64,000 bases of DNA from Manihot esculenta (taxonomy: Eukaryota; Streptophyta; Magnoliopsida; Malpighiales; Euphorbiaceae), in contig NC_035174.2 of assembly GCF_001659605.2 (NCBI RefSeq), forward strand, positions 22,270,027 to 22,334,026, given 5' to 3'. Shown in pieces: positions 39,721-55,272 of the stretch. Each line of letters starts with the position of its first letter. The stretch's first letter is position 1. A program made the position numbers and the translations under genes. The notes below the pieces were generated by a model, which was not told where the DNA came from, did not search any database, and saw only the letters and a list, made by a program, of their open reading frames with translations.

Positions 39721-42507
39721 CTAATGTTTGTAGGCAAGAAGATCAGCGTAGTACTTAGCAATCCATGCCTTAATTATCTCAACTTCTGTCTTTCGTTGCT
39801 TGATTAACCACTGCGGATCAGTTGCTTCTGCTCTAAGCACATCCAATGCATGAGAACCTGCCATATTAACCCCATTAATCAATTAATTAATTGGCTGTAT
39901 CTAAATCAATTTAACATACTAATGCAAAAAATGGTGGTATTCCATTTTTTTCTTTTACCACAAATACCAAATAATTAATTTTAAAAAATTGTTATTTAAT
40001 TGGCTGTATCGCAATCAATTTAACATAACAATGCAAAAAATTTAAAAAAACAGCTTTTAAAAGCAAAAAATTAATACCACTTTATTGGAAAACAGATTAA
40101 TTTCTCTAAAAAAAACTTAACTGAATTTATTTTAGTATGGATTTAAAATATAAATATATAAATTATTATTTATTTTACACATAAATAAAATTAATCAATA
40201 TTTATTATGGGAGATTTATTATTTAATTTCTAATTATTGCTATTATTAATAAGTTAATTCATCGATTTTGAAACATATATTAAAATATTTTTTTCTCCGT
40301 TAATAAAATAATCTTTTCATTTAATTCTATCTATTTTTATCGTTAAAAATTTAAAAAAAGATCAAATTATCTTTTTTTATGAAGTTTTTTTCTTTTTTTT
40401 TTTGCTTTTTTGAGAAAGATGACGAGATGGACAAATAATTATTTTGTTGATGGAGAAAAAGATAAAAATGTTTTAATAGATTTTAAAAAATGCAGGAACT
40501 AATTAGCGAATGATGACAATATTCAGTGACCAAATAAGGGATTTATTAAAAATAAAATAAAATTTAAAAATTTTTCTCTTTAATTATTTATTTATTTTTA
40601 ATAGAAAAGAGAACATAAATACTATAAATGATGAAAAAAGATAATAAAATTTTAATAAATTTTAAAAAATATATTAATTAATTTATTAATAATAATAATA
40701 TCTTTAAACTAAATAATAAATTTATCATCATGCATAATTACACGTACCATTGACTGTGTAGACGGCAAGAACCGTATCAGATATGTTTTCCAGTATCCTA
40801 TCACATTTACAAGTAGAAATCAAATTAAACCAATCCAATAACACAATTAATCAAATATAATTTGTGTTGGTATATACCCGCCACTACTGTAAGGATCTCT
40901 AAGTCCATTGGAGAAGATAATGTTGCTGCCAAACCTTTGGAGAATTAATTTTATATCCTGAAATTAATTACTTGATATAATTAGTAAAGCTTAACCACCA
41001 CAAAAGCTTCACGTTTCTATCAAAAGAGTTTGATTTTTTTTTTTAAAAAAAAAAAGAATTATCAATGAGTTTTAATTAATATAATAATAATAATAATAAA
41101 TCTTACGTTGCCTCCATAATATGTGGTGATCCAATGAGGCCTAGGTACGACACCAAATTCCGTTTTGCATTGCTTGATACGACTGCTTACTATAAAAGGA
41201 TCAGTCTGGAACATGGAGTTGTTGCTTATGCCTAGTGGGATCACCATCTCACTGCATGTCTATAATTTTACACATATATTTTGTTTCTTGAGTTGACGGT
41301 GGGTTGGATTTAGGCTAGAAAAGAAAATATATGATTGTTAATTTATACCTGCCATTCCCATCCCATATCTGATTCAGTTGGAGTCTCGTGTGGATTTACG
41401 TAGCATGGACTAGTACCAGAATAGGCAACAACACCTGCAAATATTTTGCTGAGAATATCTTTCCCAAAAGGACCTTCATCAATGGCGTCACATATCATAG
41501 TAACTCTATAATCTGGTGGTGCATCATATTGGGCTGCATCAGCGTATATGGAGATTAAGAATTCTTTAAGATCTGAAGGATCTTTGAGGGGACTGCCATG
41601 GGGACAAAAGAAAATGTATCTTTAGTTCATATTGAGCATACTAATCCAAACAAGAAAATCTATTATGGCAGATTAATTGAGAGGAAGTTGTGTGTTTACT
41701 AGCAAGTGTTGAATCTCTGGCTAAGAATTGAAAGACCATTTGGCTGTGAAGCCACTTTATCAATTTCACCCCATGATTTCCGTATAGTTTGGTAGCAACT
41801 CTCGCTAGCTTCCTGCAAATTTTAGAAATTGACTCATATTCACCTTATTTTGGATGAAACTTTTGTAAAAAAAAAAAAAAAAAAAAAAATCAATTCATTA
41901 CTATTCATAAAAAAATTTATTTGGAAAAAAATTTTCAAGATAATGGGATTCAATTTAAATTCTTTCATTTTCAATAAATTAATAATAAATTTAAATTAAT
42001 TTAATTCCTCCTTCATTATTATGATTTGTAAACTAAACATAAATTTATTCTTATAAATAACAATTGTTTTTATTACATTGAAAATGTTTTTTAAATACTA
42101 TTATTAATATTTTTCAGAATATTTAAAATCTAAATTTTACATAAATTTACCATTTAAAATATATAAATTATGATAAACACTCTTGCTTTTTCAAAAATTA
42201 ACAAAAAAATATAATAAATTTTTTTAATATTAATTATAAATATATTAAATATTAATACTTAATATTAAATTAAATTCTTAAAAAATAGTTATTAATTATA
42301 AAGTACAAATATTTTGAAGTTAATTAAAATAAACAAAAAACAAATAATAAGGGAAAAAAATTCTCAATAGTTAATTAAATAATTTTAATATAAATTATTT
42401 CTTGCAAAATCTTTGATAATTTTGATAAGATTACTATTAAAGTTTCTAATAATATAATTAATTTAATTAGTTAATTATAATTTATTTTATCTGAATGTAC
42501 AGATTAT

Positions 42508-42559
<52 letters not shown>

Positions 42560-44256
42560 TTAGTCATAAATATATTAATTAATTTATAATTTCAAATTAT
42601 AGGAGCGAATTTACATATTAATAATATATATATATAATATAACTTTATATATGAAATATATGAGACAAAAAAATTACACATGTATTTTTAATTAAAATAA
42701 TATAATTAATAATACTATATATAAAATAACATAATATTTTTAATGAGAATTGTATGTAATATATATTAATATTAAAATTGTTACTATTTAAATATTAAAA
42801 TAATTATTTTTATTATTATTTTGATATTAATTATTTATTATTATAAAATAAACGTAAAAATATTTAATTTTGTTCGCAAAAATATTAAACTGAAATTAAA
42901 GTTAAAATAAAATTAAAAAATTAAAATTATTTAAAATAATGTTAAAATTTAGTTTCATATATGATTCATAAAAATTAATCAACTGAAAAATTAATTTCGA
43001 TTGCGATTTTTAACAAAAATTATACTAGAATAAAAATTGATGACTCTATAGTTAAGCATTCAATGGACCAAATTATAAACAGAATCAAACCTGAAATTTC
43101 TACCAAATCAAGTTTTAATTGATCTTTAAAATATTATGCGCGTCGAACTGATATTAATGTAAAACTGATATTAACTTATGAGTCAAAACATTTTCTTGTA
43201 TGTTTACTGAAGAGAGACTTGTAAGCTAAAGAATGTTTAAGTTGGTTTGTATTACCCTAAAATCCTTGGTGACAACCCAAAAATAAGCATCTTGCGGTGT
43301 GATGTTATCAAAGTAAAGGAGTGGAGCTGATGATGCCAGAGCTCCTAAGGCAACATGGGGATACTTTAGCCGAAACCATGAAGCCAGCACTAAGCCAAGA
43401 AAGTAAAATAATAATATAAGTAATTGAAAAAATGGTTAAGTAGATTAAACAAAACGATAGCAAGATGTAAATAATTTAACTGGTTTTATAAGAAAAGGAA
43501 AAGCAGTGACTTACTTCCTCCATATGATCCTCCAATGACTATTACAGGAGAATATGGGGCAGAGAATTTCGTCTTTAAATAAATGAGAATCTCAGCATAA
43601 TCTGCTAAAGCTTGAGCAGAGTTGAAATGGCTACGAAGGTTTGCATTTTCTAGAGCTTTTATAAATGATCCGAATGGTACAGATTTCCCGTAAAATCGGT
43701 GCTACATATACCAAAAGAAAGATGGCAAATCCATTAGCAGTACCCAATAATTCTTTAGAGTTGTGGTATATTGAGTCTGACACTTGCTAAACCAATTGAC
43801 AAAGAAAATATACACAAAAAAAAAAAGAGAAGCTAGCTTTTGTGTATCGTATACCTCTATAAACACCACAAGAGCACCGAACTGGGCAGCATTTTCAGTG
43901 AGAAATCCAATAGAAGCTAGATCATTATCAATTGGTGCTTCTGCTCCAAGGTATGCAAAGATTGGCGCACTAACATTGGCACCACCCCAGTACTTGAAAT
44001 TGATAAAATATCTTTGCTTGAAGGTGGTGTAGCTTTCAGGCCTATAGTTGAAATGATCAAGAGTTTGAGTATAATAAAACGTCTGGAAGTCGTCTGACAT
44101 GGATGCTCCCGATGTCTCAGGCAGTCGTCGGACTCTGCCACGCAGAGGATCTAACCGAGGAATAATATCATAAGGGAATGCTGTATTAAATGAGAGGAAA
44201 ATCAACAAGGAAAAAAGTTTAAATGGAAGCCTTTGAAATTGCAATGTTGAGCTCAT
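39721..44256 (-). CDS. Serine carboxypeptidase S28, Pro-X carboxypeptidase-like, copy B (chimeric)
   Basis: Nine exons in transcript order: 44256-43855, 43701-43515, 43389-43256, 41812-41700, 41592-41349, 41259-41107, 40957-40878, 40797-40748, 39857-39721. Total 1500 nt, 499 aa plus stop, all junctions GT-AG and in phase. Triad: Ser193 (GGSYGG), Asp432 (NGLRDPY), His457 (GSHALD). N-terminal hydrophobic segment as in copy A. Compared with A it lacks the 24-bp duplication in exon 5 and reads HETPTESD there. Exons 1-2 and the upstream DNA follow copy A (FINFKYW, ASIGF), whereas introns 3-8 and exons 4-9 follow copy C. Private changes include [11 protein letters not shown] (Ile) in exon 6. Predicted secretory/vacuolar prolyl carboxypeptidase. 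Confidence 0.92.
42510..42555. repeat. (TA)n microsatellite in intron 3 of copy B
   Basis: About 46 bp of TA, at the same place as a run of about 106 bp in copy C (53381-53486), within otherwise nearly identical introns. Confidence 0.95.
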
Positions 44257-44318
44257 TTTCCAAGCAAAACGTGAAATTTTGATTAGTTTTACTTTAAAGC
44301 CTGTACCAATAGGCACAC

Positions 44319-44330
44319 CCTTATATAATG
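44319..44330 (-). promoter_or_regulatory. Candidate TATA box of copy B
   Basis: The - strand reads CATTATATAAGGGTG, about 65-70 bp upstream of the ATG, equivalent to the box in copy A. Confidence 0.6.
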
Positions 44331-44906
44331 TGAGATCTTCCTGGCATGGCATGGTGGATACAAATTTATTATATATTTAAACAATTTTTTTTTAAACCGG
44401 AAATGGATTGAAAATTGGAAAAGTAAAATTTGATATTTTTTATATTTATTTAAATTAATTCACCACCAAACTAAATCTGTGAGTGCAATAAATATTTTAT
44501 TATTTATATATATATATTAGTACATATTTTAATGCTTAAATTAAAATTATAATTTATTAAATATTTAAATTTTAAAAAAATCATGATGATTAAAAGCATT
44601 AATCATATTATTGATTGATGATCAATTAATTTTAAAAATATAAATAGTCTTATTTATTTTTTATTATATTTTAAGTTATGCATTGTGGTCTAAATTTTTT
44701 TTTTTATAAATGTTACGCTCAATAATTTAAAAATTATATTATTATTTATATAAATTTATATTTTATTTTGGAGAAGATTTTTTAAGGGAATGAAAGGTTT
44801 TTCGAGATTTAAAAATCTTGAACGGCTGTTGGAGAGAGAACGAGGGTTTTTAAATTAAGATTTTTTGAAATTTTTTTAAAATTTTAAAAAACATTCAATT
44901 TCAATT

Positions 44907-45377
44907 TATGGTGAGCAATTCGGTCGGATTAATTTAAAATCGAATCCAATTGAATAAATACAAAATTAAAATTTTAGTATTTATAAAAATCAAATCGTAC
45001 CGATTTTGATTAGAAATTGAATCAAATTGAATCAGTCTGATTCAATTTGATTTGGTTCGTTCCGATCGATTTAAATTTTTAATAATTTTTTTATTTTTTA
45101 TATTTTATTTTTAATATTTTAAAATTTAAGTGGAATATTTTAACCTTAATATAATCTAATCTCTCAATATTATTAAAAATAATATACAATTATCACTAAA
45201 TCGGTTCGGTTTGATTTTTTTTTATTTTTTTATTAAAACCGAACCGAATCGAAATAACTAAAATTTTTGAAATTAAAAATCAAAACGAACCGAAATGAAT
45301 AAAATATCGAACCGAATTTTCAAATTAATTCAGTTCAGTCAATTTTTTTAATTTGAATCGAATACAGTTCACCTCTA
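44907..45377. mobile_element. hAT-like MITE, unsplit copy carrying the Gypsy empty site
   Basis: Left end TATGGTGAGCAATTCGGTCG, right end GTTCACCTCTA. This is the counterpart of the split MITE at 18139-28468. Across the site where unit 1 holds the Gypsy element it reads CAAAACGAACCGAAATGAAT, with GAACC once, i.e. no insertion. Confidence 0.6.
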
Positions 45378-46085
45378 TTTACCAAATTAGTGAATTGAGA
45401 ATGTTTTCTTTGAAAATTTTTAGATATTAAAAAATTTTTTAAACAATAAAAAGTATTAAAATTTAAAAACAATTAAAAATCTTTAACTTCTAACACCATA
45501 CTATAGAAAACCTTTTATTACTGTACTTTCTTCCAAACAGCGTGTAATCGTGAAGTTGAAAAAAAATTAAGATTATGCATTTTGAATTAGTCTTTACAAA
45601 AAACATTTAGGTTTTATGAACTTCGCTGTCTTCGCATGGCATTACTTGTTCCATACGATGATGGATCCATATTTATATATTTAAGAAATCTCTTCTTATA
45701 TATGTAAAATTCAATCAAAGATATCTCTAATTGCAGAAATTTAAGTTATGGTCCAAATTTATTTATTTTTAAATTTAAATAGTTTAATATATAATTTTAA
45801 TTATATAAATAAGTGAGAAAAAAATATAACTTCTTAATAATAAAAATTTTATATAAAATTAAATTAAACAATGAATAAATCATTTAAAAAATTTTAGATG
45901 GAGATTTAGAGTTGAAATTTTGAAAATAAGAAGTAAATTCTTTTAGTTGTAAAAAGAATAAAGAAAGAAAGAAATTTATGTATAGGACCATACTAATTGA
46001 TCCCTAATTAATCTCTTAATCAATATTCAGTAGTTTATTGAAGTGATTTAGTGTTATTTTAGAAAATGAGAGAATTAGTTCATAG
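45378..46085. other. AT-rich flank of unit 2, no genes
   Basis: Shares 45490-45960 with unit 3 (about 55500-55780 and 56150-56370). It includes a CTTCGCTGTCTTCGCATGGCATTA segment that is also duplicated, in altered form, in the promoter of copy C. Absent from unit 1. Confidence 0.6.
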
Positions 46086-46183
46086 ATATTTACAGATTTA
46101 GTCTGGTGATAAGTGCATTTGATTAAATCTGAGAGCTCTCAGCTTTTACTTCCCGATCTCCAATTCTCATTTAAAAAAAAAAA
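46086..46183 (+). mobile_element. tRNA-derived SINE, second type
   Basis: An A-box-like GATTTAGTCTGGTGATAAGTGC near 46095, a weak B-box region near 46145 and a poly-A tail. Flanked by the 14-bp direct repeat GAATTAGTTCATAG (46072-46085 and 46184-46197). Related to, but diverged from, the SINEs at 29346 and 47353. Confidence 0.78.
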
Positions 46184-46413
46184 GAATTAGTTCATAGAAT
46201 TAAGAGAGTTGATGTAGCATGACTAAACAGTATCTCCATTAATGACATAACAGTTTTCTCAAAAGGAAGTAAAATTAGTAGGTTCAAAATTTTTGAGTTA
46301 AATTGTTAATTTTTATAACTATTACACAGTGATATGAATTCATGTTAATGGATTAATAGTTTTTTATACGATTAGTAATAGTTTAAAATTATATGGTTAG
46401 TAATAATTATAAT

Positions 46414-46877
46414 TAGGAGTGAGCAGTATTCGGTTCAAATTGAAAAAATTGATTCAACTGAATTAATTTAAAAATTCAGTTAGATTTTTTATTAATTCAG
46501 TTTGGTTCGATTTTTAATTTCAAAAAGTTCAGTTAGTTTAGTTTGGTTCGATTTTAATCAGAAAAAATTAAAAAAATTAAATTGAACCGATTAGTGATAA
46601 TAATATATTTTTTTAATAATATAGAGAAATTAAATCATATTAAAATTAAAATATTTTAATTAAATTTTAAAATACTAAAATAAGGTGTAAAAAATAAAAA
46701 AAATTATTAAAAATTAAAACTAATCAAATCGAATTGAATCTAATTGAATTAGACCGGTTCGATTCGATTCGATTTCTGACTAAAATCAATTCGGTTCAAT
46801 TTTTATAAAACTAAAATTTTAATTTTTAGTTTATTCGGTTCGATTTGATTTTGAACCAAACCGACCGCTCACCCCTA
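46414..46877. mobile_element. hAT-like MITE, 464 bp
   Basis: Left end TAGGAGTGAGCAGTATTCGG; right end, reversed, TAGGGGTGAGCGGTCGGTTT. The flanks are ATTATAAT (46406-46413) and GTTATAAT (46878-46885), an 8-bp duplication with one mismatch. It is the best-bounded member of the GAATCGAATTG family here. Confidence 0.75.
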
Positions 46878-47352
46878 GTTATAATTTTTATATTTTAGTG
46901 TAGAATTCTTTGTATTATCTCAATAAAGTTCACTATCTTCCTAAGAAAAAAATTACTTCTTTCTAATTTTCGTGTCCTTTTTTTTTTTCATTTAAGAGTG
47001 TTCAGGAAAAGTAATCTAATTTAAAATAATTTTTTTCATTAAATAAAAATATTAAGTATGCAAAAATTTTCGTTTGTTTTAAAAAAGGAAATATAACTTA
47101 TATATAAACATATATATATTTTAAATATAAATTATTTAAGAAAAAATAATTTATTTTCTATTATTATAAATAAGAAGTATAATAGTGTAAATAAAATTTT
47201 AAAAATTTAGAAAATAATATTAACTTTTAATAAAGAAAAATATTTTTATTTATTAATTTTTTCTAAATGCTTTAAATATTAAAAGATAAATGTAAATAAT
47301 ATGTATCTAAAAAATATTTTCTAATAACTAAAGGTTAAAAAACTCACATTTT

Positions 47353-47452
47353 GCACTCCGAGGCTTAGCCTGGTGGAAAGTGCATCCTGATGGACTTGAG
47401 AGGTCTAAGGTTCGACTCCCCCAACCCTCTATTTCAAAAAAAAAAAAAAAAA
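47353..47452 (+). mobile_element. tRNA-derived SINE, copy 2
   Basis: Same family as 29346-29441. GGCTTAGCCTGGTGG forms the A box and GGTTCGACTCC a near-perfect B box, followed by a poly-A tail. Flanked by AAAAAACTCACATTTT before and AAAAAACCCACATTTT after (one mismatch). The uninterrupted site is at about 28655-28675 in unit 1. Confidence 0.9.
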
Positions 47453-48283
47453 CCCACATTTTTTAACAAATTAAGTATTTTCTAGGATATTATCATGTGA
47501 TAAGTACTTTCTAGGATATTTTCTAATAAGTATTTTCTAGTATCCTTTTTAAATGTGTATCAATAATTTTATGGTAATAATTTATCAAGATTTTATTTTA
47601 ATTAAAATCATTATTGACTGTTTTTTTAGCAGAGTAATATCTATTTAATATTATTTTTAAAATAATATTTAAATTTAAAAATATTAAAAATAATAAAATA
47701 ATTTTTTAGAATATTTTTTTAAATTATTCTTTTAATTCTTAAGTGCAATACTAATCCACCATTTTTTTCAAAATTATACTAATATTTAGAGTAGATTTTA
47801 AAAAAAATTAATAATATATGAATCAAATATTTAATTTTCTAGCTTGACTCGGTTAAGTGGCTAAAATAATATATAATTCATCTAAAATTATAAATTTAAT
47901 TTTCGTTCCTCCATCTCTAAAAAAATTATTAATAAAATAGATAATTATCAAAAAAATCCTATACTTTAGTTTAATTGCAATTCTATCCTAAACTTTTAAA
48001 CTATTATCAATTTTATCATTAAATTTGCTGACGTGGCAAGTGATGTGCCAATTTCTTTAATTTTTAATGGTACAAATAACGGTAGGGTATAAATGAAACA
48101 ACTTTAAAAAATAAAGTTTTAATTAGCACAAAAAAATACTAAGTCTAATTACAACAAAATCAAAAATATAAAATTTTTTTTGCCATCAACTCAAATTTAT
48201 AAATATGAATTTAATAAAGTATTTTCTAGGATATTATCATGTGAATAAATTTATAAATACGAATATAGTAAAGGTAGATCTAC

Positions 48284-49687
48284 CACAATGGACAATTAGT
48301 AAAATAGCGATTAATTTTAGTGAAGAAATTACTTTGATTACTATTTAATAACTATTATGCAACAATTTGAATGGGACAAGACTTTTATCTAAAAAATTGC
48401 TCAATAATAATATTTTGGTCATTATTTAATCGATAAATAGTGACAAATGTAAGATCCTCGCTATGTATAATGGAAATAAGTGGGACGAAATGTCAGCGAC
48501 TAATTTATTGATGATTATACTACATTTTCATAGGAGTATGGTGCCAAATTTAGCGATCATCTGCAATCATTTTGACGATTAATCAAAGACTAAGCTTTTG
48601 ATCACTAAATATTTTTATTTACCCATATATAAATAATCAAAAGATATCATTTTGGTAGATATATATATAAATCTAAACCTTATCTATCTCCTTTTTACCG
48701 CCGCTCCACCTCCTCCTATCCTTTTCCTAATTCGCATATCAAAAGATCTTCTTTGTACTCAATACCTCAGGTTAAGCCTCCTCCCTTTCTCAATTTCTCA
48801 CGGCCATTGCCCCACACTCTCATCTCTTGGTCCTCAAGTTTGCCGCAACACAGAAAGGCTATGACTCACCATCTCACTATTCATCTCTGGGATCTGAAGT
48901 TCACTGCCGCTCATCCCTCAAATCAAATAATATTAGGGTTGTTACCTTTTCTACCCCTTTCTTTTTCTGTGTATAAGGCTCTCTTCGCTTGAGCTTTACT
49001 CCTCTTTTTGGATAAGTGGCAAGAGAAGAAGCAGAAGTTGCTCAAGCAATTTAAACTATGGTTTGTGAATAAGTTACATTATTGGTCACAATAGTCCTTT
49101 TAACTTAAAGAGACCAAGGAAATTCTTCACTTCTTTGACTTTTATTTTTGTGGATGTGACCAGATATTTGTTGTCTCTATTTAATTTTTGCACAAATTAC
49201 CTTCAGAGAAGTTATCAATTAATGAATAAATTGTAAAAAGCGACCTAAATAAAAATTATTTGCTTCAATTTAACTATTAATTAACAATTAAATGGTGACT
49301 ACTTGACAACTATATAACATCTAATTTATTTACCAACTATTCAATGACATTAAAAACGTTCAAAAGAAAAATTAGAAGAAACATTCCATATAGTGACCGA
49401 TCAACAATCAATTTACCAATCTATTTGCAATAAATTAGCTATCAATTGTCAATGACCAATTTGTGACCAATTTAGCTATCAAAATTTAAAATGGCAAACT
49501 TATTTTAATACCTAATTAACAATAATAATTTGATTATTGATTAACTGCTAAATTAGCGATTAAACATCAATTAGTTGCTATTTATTTAGCGATTGGCTTT
49601 CGACTTTTTCATTTGATCGCTAATTGGTCATTATTTTTTAAAATAGTGATAAAAATTTTGATCGCTAATTCACTGTTTTTTCTAGTG
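48284..49687. mobile_element. CACTA-like non-autonomous element, unit 2
   Basis: Counterpart of 29607-31078, with the same CAC...GTG ends and TAC on each side. Its interior is very close to unit 1, apart from small deletions (for example near 49115, where about 60 bp present at 30435-30500 are missing). Confidence 0.68.
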
Positions 49688-50040
49688 TACCTCTTTTCTG
49701 AGTGAAGTGCTACAATATAAAAATAGCAAATTATACAATACATGGGTGCGATATTAATATAAAATAGGCAAACCATTAAATTTTTTAGTATTTGCTAAAT
49801 ACATAAATTTACTCCTAAACTGTACTAGAAAAATTTAGTAGCACCCTGAATTTTTAAAACATCCTATCACACATTTAAATTATAATACTTTGGCATTAGT
49901 AAAACCATGTTGCCTTTCCACTATAGCGCGTGTGAAACAAATGCTCTGATGTGTTAAAATAGTGCTGACATGGATTAACTGACCAATAATTACCTTACAT
50001 CTAATATTGTGAAATGACTAATAATAATCTTCTTCAATAC

Positions 50041-50705
50041 TTAAATCTCTAGTTTCTTCCATACCAAACAAATTGGCCCTTCAAGTGGAAGATCATTGCA
50101 TTCTATTTTTGACAAAATCAAATCTTTTGACTGTTTCGTAAAAGTGGATATTTTAACTTCGCAATGATTGCTTAAGTTTATAAATGGATTTTTGCAATTT
50201 GTATACTTTATTAGAAAATTTCTTAGATTTAGAATTTTCAGGTTGTGTTGTGTACACATCCTCAAGAAGATTCCCATTCAGGAATATTATTTTGACATTC
50301 ATTTGCCAAATTTCATAATCATGGTATACTGGTATTGCAAGTAAAATCCTTATAGATTTAAGTATAGGTACTAGTAATAAGGTTTCATCAAAGTCAACAC
50401 CTTGTCTTTGTCTAGAACCTTCAGTAACTAGCTTGGCTTTGTATGTTTGTATATTACCTTCCATGTCAATTTTTCTCTTAAAAATTCACTTGCACCCAAC
50501 AGATGCATCAATCAAAGTCCGTACTTGGTTAGTGTACATGGAATCCATTTCAGATTTTATTGCTTTAAGCCAATTTGAAAAATCAATATTAGACATTGCT
50601 TCTTCATAGCTGTTAAACTCATCAGGTATGAGTGAAATATCGTTATGAGTTTCCACATGAAGGTCTAATCTTATTGAAACACGACTTGTCTTAACAAATT
50701 TTCAT
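50041..50705 (-). pseudogene. Copia reverse-transcriptase fragment, unit 2
   Basis: Same fragment as 31437-32125 (KAKLVTEGSRQRQGVDFDET, WQMNVKIIFLNGNLLEDVY), with the same frameshift. In addition it lacks about 15 bp near 50498 relative to unit 1. Inherited with the tandem unit. Confidence 0.85.
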
Positions 50706-51054
50706 GGTGGTATTTCAGCTTGTGTATCTCCAGTTGATGTTATCTGGTTCTTATTCCATTTGTTTAACGACTATAAAATCTTTTGAAATCTAAACTAATT
50801 TTACAACACATATTACTTAATCTATTCCTATTAGGAATCACCTTAAATTTCTAGTATCATTGTGTAAAAATATAATCTTACTAATGTTTCTGTATATTTT
50901 AATATAATTTTTAAAATTAAAATAGATCTAAAGTTTCTATATACCACAAATACCAAATAATAATTTTCTTTTAAAAATATAATATATCACAAGGAACTGT
51001 TTCTGCATTTTGATGAATTTATTTATTTAGAAAACATTACATTGAATATTCTTA

Positions 51055-55186
<4,132 letters not shown>

Positions 55187-55250
55187 TTTCCAAGTAAAAC
55201 GTGAAATTTTGATTAGTTTTACTTTAAAAACCTGTACCAATAGGCACATC

Positions 55251-55262
55251 CTTATATAATGT
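55251..55262 (-). promoter_or_regulatory. Candidate TATA box of copy C
   Basis: The - strand reads CATTATATAAGGATG, at the same distance from the ATG as in A and B. The DNA just upstream (55273-55365) differs from the other two copies. Confidence 0.6.
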
Positions 55263-55272
55263 GAGATCTTCC

